Positions 11,054 through 21,055 of a stretch of DNA of 64,000 nucleotides are shown one piece after another. The stretch spans positions 3,658,001 through 3,722,000 of the forward strand of contig JAGPYM010000001.1 of assembly GCA_020736575.1 (NCBI GenBank). Direction: 5' to 3'. The DNA comes from Thelonectria olida. Lineage: Eukaryota > Ascomycota > Sordariomycetes > Hypocreales > Nectriaceae. The translations under genes and the position numbers were made by a program. Under the pieces are notes generated by a model. The model did no database searches. It was not told the origin of the DNA and saw only the letters and a list, made by a program, of their open reading frames with translations. How positions within the stretch are numbered: the first letter of the stretch is position 1; every line of letters begins with the position of its first letter.

Positions 11054-12663
11054 CTTGACAGCTTACGTCTCGGGCGACGGCGTCGTAATGGGAATAGATA
11101 TGGGGTTGGGGAGATTGTCGCGCACGGAAAGTAGGGCGAGCGAGAGAGTCGGCTCGAGTGTGGGAGACTATGGGTGTGGAAAATTCGATGCTGGAAGTCG
11201 ATGTGGTTGCGCGGGGGATGGCGAAACGAAGGAGGAGTCTCTCGATGCTTTCGGTCGCGGAAGTGATGAACGTAGCCTTTTCGCAAAACAGCAGTCGACC
11301 CCAATTATTCGTATTGAGGCTGGCGCAGGGCTTGGCTGCTGGGCGACCGCCGGTTGCTGTTCAGGGCTCTGGCGTTCAGTGCTGACAGGCCCGGCCTTCT
11401 TCGGAATTCTCGGCGCTGATTGGGTCCTTCTTCAAGGGCTAGGGACGATTGGCCTAAGGTCCCTAACAATCACGGCGACACTGCTTCCTTTGGAGCAAGA
11501 GCCAGGAGTTGTTAATCAAGGTGAGACAAAGGTTTGACGACGTTTTGTCAGACTGTAAAGGGTAATTAATAGACGACTTGAATAGAGGCGAGTAGATGCT
11601 TCACTTGACATTTTATTCAGGGATCCAGGCAACAGGAAACGTCTCGTTTTAAATGGCTGACTACCTATTCTTGTGCGTGTCAGCAGCCGCCACTGGATAG
11701 CCAAGAGCGATTCAGTCGTATTCGGGAACTGGTTGCAGCCGAGTATTCCAGACATGGCCATGGCAGTGCGAATGGGTAAGATATAGGCACCGGTATTTCG
11801 ACCAGTCTCACCCGACTGCAAGTGACGTACGGGCATACGCGGCAGTGAGCCAAGCCGCATGTCCCGAATGCCGACAACTATTCGTAATAAGCCCACATAT
11901 TGTACGAAATGTCCATACCAAACGTCGTGGCCTTGCCAAGTCACGACCGACCTACCCTACACGTCCATGAAGTCGCTTCTTGGCTCTTGGCTCTTGGCTT
12001 GTACGGCATCCATGCATCAATTGAGCTTGGCAAGATCTGAGATTATGGGTAACTTTATATTGAGGCTCACGATGCATTGTTGATGGATATCAAACGGTTG
12101 TAAACATGTGGAACAGTGCAGTCTTCTCTATGTTGCCTGCCCATCTTCAACAATGACATTAGAAGCCCTCACTCACATCTACCACCATAAAATAACCTCC
12201 TAGCATTGTCTCACAACTCCACACTCATCCTCTTACGATCGATACTCACCTTGCGACATCCTCTTGAAATTTTTGTACAGGCGTAGTTTACAACAAAGCA
12301 CGAATACCCAGCTCACCAGACTCAGCCCATCTTCGGTCTTGGCATTCAACAAGTACAGGAACCCAGAGCAGATGTGGAGATGGCGCCGCTCTCCAGCGAA
12401 CATGTCGAAACTTCCAACGGCGACCATTACATCATCTCTTTGTTCAACTCCCAAACTGAGTGGGCTAGCCCTAGGTTGCGGCATCTCACCTCGCCTCAAA
12501 TCAAGTGCGCTGAATAATCAATCAGCATCTGATCTGTACCGAGCATCCGACATCGCAAGACTCTCCGGGGACACTGCCGCACTTCAACCTCCGCACCTCC
12601 GACATACATGCTGCCACTGCACCAGCGCGGGGCTTCTTCGCAGATAATCAATCAACCGCCAGC
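11054..12663. other. Divergent intergenic region between TVP18 and the OCD-family gene
   Basis: This 1.6-kb spacer contains both promoters. A 7-bp unit (ttggctc) occurs three times in tandem near 11974-12000. The leader before 12664 is CT- and CA-rich. No supported gene lies here. Confidence 0.5.
11972..12000 (+). repeat. Short tandem repeat, (CTTGGCT)n
   Basis: The string cttcttggctcttggctcttggcttg shows about three head-to-tail copies of a 7-bp unit. It is a small tandem duplication in non-coding DNA. Confidence 0.6.
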
Positions 12664-14173
12664 ATGACGCTCACGATTCTTTCCGACGAGCAGGTCAATA
12701 CCATCCTCGAGAGCCTCACCGTTGAGGAGCTGGACGAGTTTCGCAAGGACCTCTCCTCAGCCCTCCATGAGTTCTCTACAGGTGTCAAGGCCCCCGAGGA
12801 GGCATTTCAGCAACCGCCTCGGGCCACGACAGTTCACCACGAGACTCAAGTCAAGACCCATTACATGGCGGCATGTGGCCCTACTGGAATGGGCTGCAAA
12901 GGTAAGTCTTCATCGCCGAACTGAAATGAGGATGCTAACATATGTCCAGTGGTGTCGCGCCTGCAACTGGAATCCCCAAGCTCTCCTGGTGCTGCCAGAC
13001 CCATCATTGCCAACGGCGTGCTTACGCTGTTCAACCCAGATGGATCACCCCTAGGTCTCGTCCATCCTAGCGCCTTGACGGCTTTCCGCACCGCTTTAGC
13101 ATCAGCATGTCTACTCAACAGGCGAAACCATGTCAAGACCATCACCGTATTTGGAAGCGGTATGCAGGCATACTGGCATGTTCGACTGGCTCTCATGATG
13201 CGCGGCAGCACCATCCGCCACGTGAATGTCATCAACCGGCGTTTCTCTAGTAATGCCGCCGGACTCCTGAAGAAATTCGCCACAATCCCGCAACATATCA
13301 AGCAACGTGAAGGCTGGACAGAAGCCCAATTTGGCCTGTTGACACCTACATTTCACGAGTACCAGCGTCTGCTTAAAGAACAGATTCGTGAAGCGGACGT
13401 CATTTACTGTTGCACCCCGTCGCAGGAGGACCTCTTTGATGGATCTATCCTGACTTCTCACGAAGGTCGCAAGAAGGGACGACTCATTGTCGCAGTTGGT
13501 AGCCACGGCGCTCACATGAGGGAGCTGCCAGACGATCTCATCCAGCTGGCTGTCAAGCACTATGACAGGCCACATCGGCACTTTCACAAACACGCGCAAG
13601 AGGGCGGTGTCATTGTGGTCGATAATCTTGAGGGCGCCCTAAAAGAAGCTGGAGAAATCATTATGGGCAAAGTCACTCCCCATCAGCTTGTTGAGTAAGT
13701 TGTTCCCCCTGCCTTGTAAGCACCCACAGAGGTTTTGCTAACGCCTGAATAGGCTCGGAGAACTGGTCATGCTCCACCGTCTGGCTCAGGAAGAGTCTGA
13801 TGCGGAAGTCAGTAGTCAGGCTTCTATCGCCTCCGACTTGGACACACTAGACATCAACGACAGGGTACCTTCCATGTCGACCGTATTCAGTCCTAGTAAC
13901 AGTACTCGGTCTAGGTCGCGCTCAAGTAGCCCTGCGGGTTCCACCGGATCGGATCCCCGTAAGAGTTCCTCCATGTTCCATCTTCGCAAGAACTCCAGCA
14001 GTTCGTCAGATGCAGAGAAGAGGAAGAAGGAAGATGGACTGGCGCGGTGGTTGAGGGACGGAACTGTCATTTACAAGAGTGTGGGTCTGGGTCTGATGGA
14101 CTTGGTCGTGGGGATACATATTCTCAAGGTGGCCGAGGACAAGAAGATTGGTACATGCGTCGAGGGTTTTTAA
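12664..14173 (+). CDS. Ornithine cyclodeaminase / mu-crystallin family protein with Ser-rich insertion
   Basis: Three exons: 12664-12901, 12950-13694 and 13753-14173, giving 467 residues. Introns have GTAAGT donors. The Rossmann-type nucleotide-binding segment KTITVFGSGMQAYWHVRLAL lies at about residues 142-161. DVIYCCTPSQEDLFDG, IVAVGSHGAHMRELP and the C-terminal GTVIYKSVGLGLMDLVVG block are typical of the OCD/mu-crystallin family. Members are NAD(P)-dependent enzymes such as ornithine cyclodeaminase or ketimine/alanine dehydrogenases. In Aspergillus a related gene (prnX) sits in the proline-use cluster, but no proline genes are seen here. Unusually, residues about 340-420 are a Ser/Arg/Asp-rich disordered stretch placed just before the conserved C-terminal block. 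The substrate cannot be told from sequence. Confidence 0.88.
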
Positions 14174-14354
14174 TTTGGGTCGACAGAACCAAAGCGAAAA
14201 GCGAACAACAGGGAAGTGATTCATGCTAGAGAAGTGGACGAAGAGATTGAGTAGTAATATGTATGGGGATGATATTCAAAATGACATAAAATTTGAGGAC
14301 ATTCTATTTGTACAGTTGCCTTATCCGAGGTGTATAATCACTTAATTATTCCCT

Positions 14355-15786
14355 TTACTCCGCGACCCAAACAGCGGCCATGCCCATACCGGTTCCTATA
14401 CACATAGAAGTGCTTCCGACCTTCTTGCCCGTTCGCTTCAGCTCATAGAGCAGAGTAGAAACTTGTCGCGCACCAGTGCATCCTAGAGGGTGACCAAAAG
14501 CGATGGCACCGCCCTTGGGGTTGATCTTCTCCTGAGGAATGCCAAGCTCGTTGGCGCACCACAAGCACTGGCTGGCAAAGGCCTCGTTGATCTCATAGAT
14601 ATCAACGTCCTCCTTGGTGATGCCAGCGAGGTCAAGAGCCTTGGGGATAGCTTTCCAAGGGCCCTGGCCCATAAGGAGGGGCTTGACACCGACGATGGAG
14701 GCGCAGACATACTTGCCGATGATGGTCTGTCCGAGCTTCTCGGCAGTGGATCGCTTCATGAGGAGCACAGCAGCGGCGCCATCGGAAACCTGACTGGCGT
14801 TACCGGCGTGGATAGAGCCATTCTTCTTATCGAAGGCGGCCTTGATCTTGCCCAGAGACTCAACGGTAACACCAGGTCGAATACCATCATCCTTGGAAAC
14901 AGTAATCTCCTTGGTCTCGCCAGACTTGGGGTCCTCAAACTTGACAGTAATGGGGACGATCTCCTGGTCGAAGAGACCCTCGGTCTGAGCCTTCAAGGCC
15001 TTCTGATACGAAGAGGCAGCGAATTGATCTTGGGCGGCTCGGTCGACGTGGAGATCCTTGGCCATCTGCTCCGATAGGACACCCATGGGGACCTTGCAGT
15101 TGGCAGCCTCGGTATAGTTCTCGAGCAATTCGGAGAATTCGCTAACGGCGCCGGGTCTGAAGCGGATTAGTATCCTTAAAAAGCCGGAGGATCACATAAG
15201 GCGACTTACCCATATGACAGCGACATGCTCTCAACACCAGCACCAATACCAATGTCAATCATGCCAGCCTTGATCTGGTTCGCGACATCAACGCAAGCCT
15301 GGAGACCCGAAGAGCACTGGCGGTTGAGAGTTCGCACGGCAGCAGTCTCGGGGAACCCAGCAACCAAGCTCGCAGCTCGCATCTCAGTGGCACCGCCACC
15401 AGCAGCTAGCACAGTTCCGACACAGATATCCTCGACGAGGTCGGGGTTGATCTTGGAGCGCTCGATGATGGCCTTGAGGACACCAACAAGGATATCGGAG
15501 GCCTGAGTATCCTTGAAGCCTCCCTTGCCTCCCTTGGTGAATGCGCTTCGGCAGCAAGCGGTGACGACGATCTGTAGCGATGTGTGTGGTTAGTTGTGTG
15601 GTTTGGCGCAAAGGGGTGGAATCTGCATACATCATCTGGGTTCTTCTGCAGGATCTTGTCGCGACCGCCGGCGAGAGGGTTACCAGAGATCTGGCCACCG
15701 ATTTGAGTGATTCTATCAATAGCTAGAAGGAAATCGGTCAGCAAGGGTCAGACTTTGAGTATTTTGGGGGAGTTCATACCACCCAT
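14355..15786 (-). CDS. POT1: Peroxisomal 3-ketoacyl-CoA thiolase
   Basis: Four exons: 15786-15780, 15722-15631, 15571-15210 and 15156-14355, giving 420 residues. The enzyme cleaves 3-ketoacyl-CoA with CoA, the last step of peroxisomal beta-oxidation. Active-site features are all present: nucleophile Cys119 in TLNRQCSSGLQAC, His376 in GGAIAFGHPLGCTGARQ, and Cys406 in SMCIGTGMG. The N-terminal RITQIGGQI at residues 6-14 matches the PTS2 nonapeptide pattern (compare yeast RLQSIKDHL), so import through Pex7 is expected. The first coding exon is only 7 nt (ATGGGTG), with donor GTATGA. Two CCTCGG boxes lie upstream. Convergent with the OCD-family gene, 181 bp apart. Confidence 0.93.
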
Positions 15787-15936
15787 GATGTCGACTGTGT
15801 GAGGTTCGTGGATCGGGTTTGGTAGGAAGGGATGGAGAGAAAGGTTGATGGGGGAGTAGTGAAAGAGGAGGTTTGGCAGTTGGAAGCCGTTTTAAGGGGA
15901 AGCCAAAGCGTATAATATAACAAGAGACTCGGTAGA

Positions 15937-15942
15937 CCTCGG
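15937..15942 (+). promoter_or_regulatory. CCTCGG fatty-acid response box
   Basis: The hexamer cctcgg lies about 150 bp upstream of the thiolase ATG. CCTCGG is the known target of the FarA/FarB (CTF1-type) zinc-cluster activators of beta-oxidation genes in Aspergillus and relatives. The match is seen; binding is inferred. Confidence 0.55.
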
Positions 15943-16055
15943 ATGTTGTGGAGAATGGAGCGAGGTTGGATGATGGTTGGGATAAGAAAGCTTCGTGGAC
16001 TCTGTGACTTTATGGTGAAGGGACCCGCTGACATCAGCTGGGGAAAGAGCGTCGA

Positions 16056-16061
16056 CCGAGG
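16056..16061 (-). promoter_or_regulatory. CCTCGG fatty-acid response box (second copy)
   Basis: ccgagg on the plus strand is CCTCGG on the thiolase sense strand, about 270 bp upstream of its ATG. Two such hexamers in one 300-bp promoter exceed chance expectation and suit a fatty-acid-inducible gene. Confidence 0.5.
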
Positions 16062-16394
16062 CATCTTTCCGCCCCGGTCTTGGCATTTCTAGTGGCCAAT
16101 TTTAGCGTCTTTCACATGCAATTTCCCCAGCTTTCGGTGCCGCGACCCCATGGGAAGGAGCCAAGATGCGTGTCACGAGGAACTATTTACCAAGATTCAA
16201 ACGGTCAATCGTCGTCGGGTGGTACGGTTCGGTACGTATTTGTAAGAAATTCAAAGGGCGAAACTAGCCCACTGAACGATGTGCGATTCATGTGCGATAA
16301 GAACTAAGTGCAAGTTTGCGGCAGGTGAAAGAGACATGTCTCATTTTCACAAGCTAATACTCTAAAAACGTATGTATAACTTCCAATCTTCATT

Positions 16395-16540
16395 ATGATT
16401 CGAATCGGGTCCCGTGATTCCCCAGTCCGTATGTGACTGGATTCTGTTGTTGAAGGACAGAATCATTCTAACAGAGTCCTGTTGTTGAAACATCGAATCA
16501 TTAACGTATAACATCTACAGTCTTTTGTTAAAAGACTGAA
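16395..16540. repeat. Cluster of tandem hairpin-forming inverted repeats
   Basis: Successive inverted repeats within about 140 bp: palindrome gattcgaatc near 16398; cagtc/gactg at 16423-16439; gattctgt/acagaatc (8-bp perfect stem, 9-nt loop) at 16440-16464; aacag/ctgtt near 16470-16483; and cagtctttt/aaaagactg (9-bp perfect stem, 3-nt loop) at 16518-16538. A 24-bp direct repeat (ctgttgttgaa..gaatcatt, about 20/24 identical) overlaps them at 16444-16467 and 16479-16502. It starts about 45 bp past the stop codon of the gene at 16584, so it may be transcribed as its 3' UTR. Confidence 0.75.
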
Positions 16541-16583
16541 CCAGCACGCATTTCATCTTAACTAGCGGAACTCACCTGGTTGT

Positions 16584-17842
16584 TCAGAATGGGTTCGGAA
16601 ACTCAGAACTGAAACAGTTTGGCTGTGGCGTCGAGCCATTAACGTCTGCCTCTGTGGGCGGCTGGATGAATGCTGCATCCTGAAAAGCGTCATGGAAGCC
16701 CGGATTGGGGCTTCTCATTGGCGTCGGTGTGTGACTGGGTCCGTTTGTAGTATTCCCGAACGTGAGAGAAGCTGACGGATAAAGTTGGACCGGAAAGATC
16801 TGATTATCCAGCAAGTTCTCGAACCGATCTAGGGCATATGCCGGCGCGCCTGTGAAATATGTCCAAGAAAGATCTAAATCATATGAGTACATGTAGCCAA
16901 AACACATCGATTGAGTCAAGATACCTTGCTGCACAGGCGCCTTGACCCTGTTGCTCCTCTTCTGTCTCCTTGGAGCCAGACCAAGTCTTGAAGCCATCCT
17001 ATACCCCATGTCGATGTGAATCTCCGAATCGTCCAGCTTGGCGTCTTGGATGTTGAATCGCTCTCGGACCGAGCCGTCGAACATCTCACCACCGACCACA
17101 ATGATCTTGTAGTAGCCACTCATACCCTCTCTCGGAGGAGCGTGAGCCGACTGCAATGGCCGCCTCTCACGGTCTACCCAGCTCTTGTTCACGCGACTCT
17201 CGGCTAGTGTCGCGCGATATCTTACCAAACAAGGTATTCTTTCACTGTTGGACCCTTCTAAGACCATGCGCACCACCTCCTTGTCCTCCATAGGTCTCCT
17301 TCGAGGGGGTGTAAAATTGGGCACCTTGGGTGGGGATTGCGGTTCGGAAACTGGCAGAGATTGGCTTGCATCCATAGCGAAAGACCAGGGTTGCAGGCAC
17401 GGAACACTGGAGTTTTCGAGCTGAAAATGTGTCTCATTGAATACAGAGGCTGGGCACGAGAATTGGTCAAGCGTCGTGGGCTCAGGACATGCCGAGTTAT
17501 TGCAGATTGGTGTCAGTCCTGAAGCGGTGTCAAGACATTGATTCAACATACCCTCAGGGCTCTGAATGCCTTGGAAAAGAGATGGACCTGCGTCTGTTGC
17601 CGGAGAACAGACTGAGGGAGTGAAGGATGGCTTTGTTTCTGGGATCGTCCTGCCAAGAGTAGACTGGAAGTTCTACTTAGCATTCCAGTCCAACCAAGAC
17701 CTTCCAATCATGAGTCGACAGTATAGGGACTCACCAATGTTGACATCCCAGGAGATTGTGAAGTCACCACCCGAGCCCTACCAAACTGATGAAGATTGGC
17801 GTTCGGATAAGGTTTGGGGATGCGCAACTTTCGTTTGACCAT
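16584..17842 (-). CDS. Unrecognised basic protein, possible nuclear factor
   Basis: I start at the ATG at 17842 (MVKRKLRIPKPYPN). Exon 1 is 17842-17735, then a 71-nt intron (donor GTGAGT, acceptor TTCCAG), then exon 2 from 17663 to 16584, giving 395 residues. A further 75-nt in-frame segment (16924-16850, GTATCT..CACAG) may be a second intron, which would give 370 residues. The first 140 residues are Pro/Ser/Thr-rich. The central part, from KEVVRMVLEGSNSERIPCLV to a basic APRRQKRSNRVKAP patch, looks folded. The tail is again Pro/Ser/Thr-rich. I do not recognise a family. Basic patches at both ends of the core suggest nuclear location or nucleic-acid binding, but this is inference. Confidence 0.65.
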
Positions 17843-19431
17843 GGCGCATTTTCCGGAAACCGTTGAATGCCAGCTAGTGGAGGTGTTTAGACATTGCTAG
17901 CCATGTGGTGATACACTGTTGTTTTGAGGCCAGCGGGCTTTGGACGGCGGGGATGCAAAACAACCGAAACGTTGACCTACTAATATTGAGGGTTGCCGAA
18001 AGATGCGCCAACGTAGATACGTGGTTGGAGACTGGTATTGTTGAAGTCTGCGCCCGGCTTACTGGGAGGCTCGCTGCCGAGACTTTATGAAGAGGACCAC
18101 CCATGTTCTCATGCCATTTGCGTACCTTAGTGTCAGGCAACAATGACTAGTTTTCAAGGCGTCTGTACAAGGCGACGATATATTCACAAATGGGACAGCA
18201 TGTGATGGTACTTTCAAGGTAAATCTCGATTCTCCCAGCATCATGTTGCTGAATGCCCTTAGTTCTATGCTGTTATGGAGGGCTTAATCGGGCTCAATGC
18301 GCTACCATGCCTCCCAGGAGGAGGCTTGGGGTTGGGAAAGGTGTCATTCAAGCGATAATAAATCATTTCCACCCAATGGCAACTCGTTCTGGTTGGCCAT
18401 ATCGAAAGTAAGCAAACCGGAACGTTCGGTTCATTATGAGTTCGTTGGCACTGCTGAGAACAAAGTGCTTTGCATTGCATGAGAAGTGCAAGTATAAAAA
18501 CAAAAAATGCCATCCAAGCGATCCTTTCCCCCGAATGCGATGTAACTGGCGGCTTTTGTCATCGTAATTGTAATTTGAAGCTTGAAACTCCATTTACACA
18601 GACGCCTCATCTCGGGCGCTTGTTCTGCACTTTTACTGTGCCGCACAACTGTGACGAGACTTAATATCATCGTCAGTGGAACCTCACAGTCTAGACTTGG
18701 AGGCCTCATAGCTGTGCTTATGATCGGATCATGTTAGGTGATAACAGCCTGTTCAGAAGCCTCACTTCAAGAATAGTTTAGTGTGTTGAAAGTTTCTTTC
18801 ACTCGTGATCATAGCAAGAGGAATGAGGCTTAGAAGACGAGGTTAGTCCTACCTACGCCTACGAAAATGAGGCGGATCTCGCTATTCGGCTTTGATGATA
18901 TCATTCATGAATCTGGTTCAAAAGGGGACTGCGTTTCTGTTCCCATCGTTAGACTTGTTGCCGCAGTTCCATTTGCGCCACGTATTCATTGTCACTCCCT
19001 AAACAACTTCCTCAGCCCTTCTAAGCTGGCTCACCCAAGTGCTCTATACAAAGAGCTATCCGACGCAAGTATGTATCGATATCCACTTTAAGGGTTCGGC
19101 ACGTAGCTGACTGATAGTCAACAGTTCTTGACACAAATGTGGTTTTCTGTTAAGGATGAGACATGTCGGATCCGAAGCTTCACGCAACTGCGAGACACGC
19201 TGTGGCGCTCACCACCATCCGCACTTTGCCAGTCACACCACTGAGCCTCGTTACCAACCTGTCTTTACGTCTGCCGTTCATTGCGGCAACTCGACTTGGC
19301 TTAGGATTGCTGTAGTCGCCAACAGGGGGGGTTTTCGCGCACGCCAAAATGCGACCCCCGACATAAAAGTTTGTCTGAACCGACATCAAAACGAATGCAA
19401 CTCAAGACCGCAGTTAATCATCATTTCAGGT
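17843..19431. other. Intergenic region with possible upstream exons of the gene at 19432
   Basis: About 1.6 kb. An open frame with an ATG at 18867 runs to a GTATGT donor at about 19068, and another open segment covers about 19155-19370. The frames can be joined by plausible splice sites (TTAAG acceptor near 19154, GTTTGT donor near 19371, TTTCAG acceptor at 19431). The middle segment lacks clear coding character, so I leave these exons unconfirmed. Confidence 0.35.
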
Positions 19432-19987
19432 TTCTTATTTCCGTGGACTCAGCTCAGACTCTGTGGAGACAATCACGGCTGTTGTAACTGTTCCTGGAGG
19501 TGAAATACCCAATCCTGCCTGGACATCTGGCCAAGGAGACCTAACTCGGGACCAGGATCCTAACGGACAGTGCCCTCTTGACACGAGGGACAAAATAGAT
19601 TCCCCCAGCCAGGTCAAGAATCCAGGTATACAGCCCCAAGACTTGCGCTGCAGTGCACTCCAAGGATCGCCACTGGGTGAGTCTAGCCATGGATTTTCGG
19701 CGCAAAATACTCTTGGAGCGGACCTGGGACTCTCAATGGTCTGTTGGGACGAAATTCGCCAGAGGCTGGAATCTTTAGCCATTGCGGACCATCCTAAGGA
19801 CGAGCCTGGAACAGTTGGCAACATATGTATCAAGCAGGAACCTCAATCAGACCCAGTTTCTCATGGAGCTGGAGAGGGCGAGCCTGATGATCAGCAGTAC
19901 TGGCAATTGGATCCAAAGACAGACCGGTTCCGACACTGGGACATGGAAGACGAGCAGTGGGTGTACTATCCTGAAGAATTTGATTAG
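19432..19987 (+). CDS. Unrecognised protein, 3' exon (upstream exons uncertain)
   Basis: An open frame begins right after a good acceptor (ttaatcatcatttcag) and runs to the TAG-TAA region at 19987, encoding about 184 residues. The frame is closed by a TAA just upstream of the acceptor and its first ATG comes late (MVCWDEI, about residue 101), so an upstream exon is likely to supply the start. The protein is acidic and polar. It ends in an aromatic-rich acidic tail with YWQLDPKTDRFRHWDME and QWVYYPEEFD, resembling W/Y-spaced tails seen in some fungal nuclear proteins. No family was recognised. Upstream exon candidates at 18867-19067 and 19155-19370 are weak. Confidence 0.5.
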
Positions 19988-20367
19988 ATTTCCTCGGGTT
20001 GGGATGGGTGATTAGAAGATTACAAATTTTGGCGTTTTGATGTTTCAAGCTTTCACTCATTCTGCTCTTGGAGCAAGCATCACTAAACTAGGAGCATTTG
20101 TATGTCACCCAATTAAGTCTCCTCCTACTTTATGAGACATAATGATATTGCAAGTTGCATAATGATATTGGTAATTATCTCAATTCCACACACTTGGTAT
20201 CCAGGGCGTGTTCATTCGTTCATTTATTCCCATTTACGCAGCTGTGACTTCGTACATCATCATTCATCGTCTTCATCCCCGCTTCTCCAGTATATAATCT
20301 ACACCAAAATTCCCACATCCAACAAGCACAAAGCAAAACAACTCCCAAACGCGAGTCGATATTCCAA
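19988..20367. other. Convergent intergenic spacer
   Basis: About 380 bp, AT-richer, with a short repeat (gataatgatattg occurs as ataatgatattgcaag / ataatgatattggtaa at about 20141-20176). It holds the 3' flanks of the gene at 19432 and of MsrB. No gene is seen. Confidence 0.5.
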
Positions 20368-21055
20368 TCAGACCTTGCTCTCCTCAGTCGGCTTCTTGTC
20401 AACTGGCTTGTCCTCGGGCGAAAAGCTCAAGCTGACGCTGTTGACGCAATGGCGCTCATCGGTCGGCGTGTCGTACCCCTCGCCCTTGAAGACGTGGCCC
20501 AGGTGACCACCGCAGTTTGCGCAGACAATCTCAGTGCGCGTCATGCCGAGGGTGCGGTCCTCGTGGCGGACGACGGCGCCGGGAATGCTGTCAAAGTAGG
20601 CCGGCCAACCGCAGCCCGAGTTGAACTTGTGGGTAGACTTGTAGAGCGGCGCGTCGCACCCGGCACATGTATAGACACCAGAATCTGGCGAGTGCTTGTC
20701 GTACTTGCCAGTGCCTGGGCGTTCGGTGCCCTTTTCGCGGAGGATGCGGAATTGCTCTACGCGATGACGGTTAGTAAAAGATGCGAATGACGATTGAGAC
20801 GGATCACCCACCCTTGTTCAGGACTGCCCGCCACTCATCGTCGGTACGTTGGTCAGGATACGACATTTGGGAAGATTTAGATGATGAGGAAGAGCCGAAG
20901 AGAGCACCGAGGAAAGGAATTCCAGACATAGATTGCAAATAAATAGGACGTAGGGTAGCAATGCGCGGGTGAGGCGGGGGTCTTAGACGGGCCGGAAAGT
21001 TGGAGAAGGCGTAAATGAAGTTGGTGAGGAATGGACGAAATCGCATGGATGGCAA
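20368..21055 (-). CDS. MXR2: Methionine-R-sulfoxide reductase (MsrB)
   Basis: Two exons, 21055-20812 and 20756-20368, with a 55-nt intron (donor GTGGGT), giving 210 residues. The SelR/MsrB domain occupies about residues 70-200. Zinc-binding CxxC pairs are visible in YTCAGCDAPLY and VCANCGGHLGH. GCGWPAYFDS and the catalytic Cys in ERHCVNSVSL are present. The enzyme reduces methionine-R-sulfoxide in oxidised proteins, using thioredoxin. The first 42 residues are Arg/Phe/Pro-rich with no acidic residue, like a mitochondrial presequence. A second in-frame ATG at 20929 (MSGIPFLGALFG) would remove it, so dual mitochondrial and cytosolic forms are possible. The start could also be the fourth codon (21046). 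Confidence 0.92.

Larger units (their letters stand above)
15787..16583. other. Thiolase promoter and 3' flank of the unknown gene
   Basis: About 800 bp without a gene. The left part is the thiolase 5' region, with AG-rich plus strand (CT-rich on the gene's sense strand) and CCTCGG sites. The right part from 16395 to 16540 is a dense set of small inverted repeats. Confidence 0.55.
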
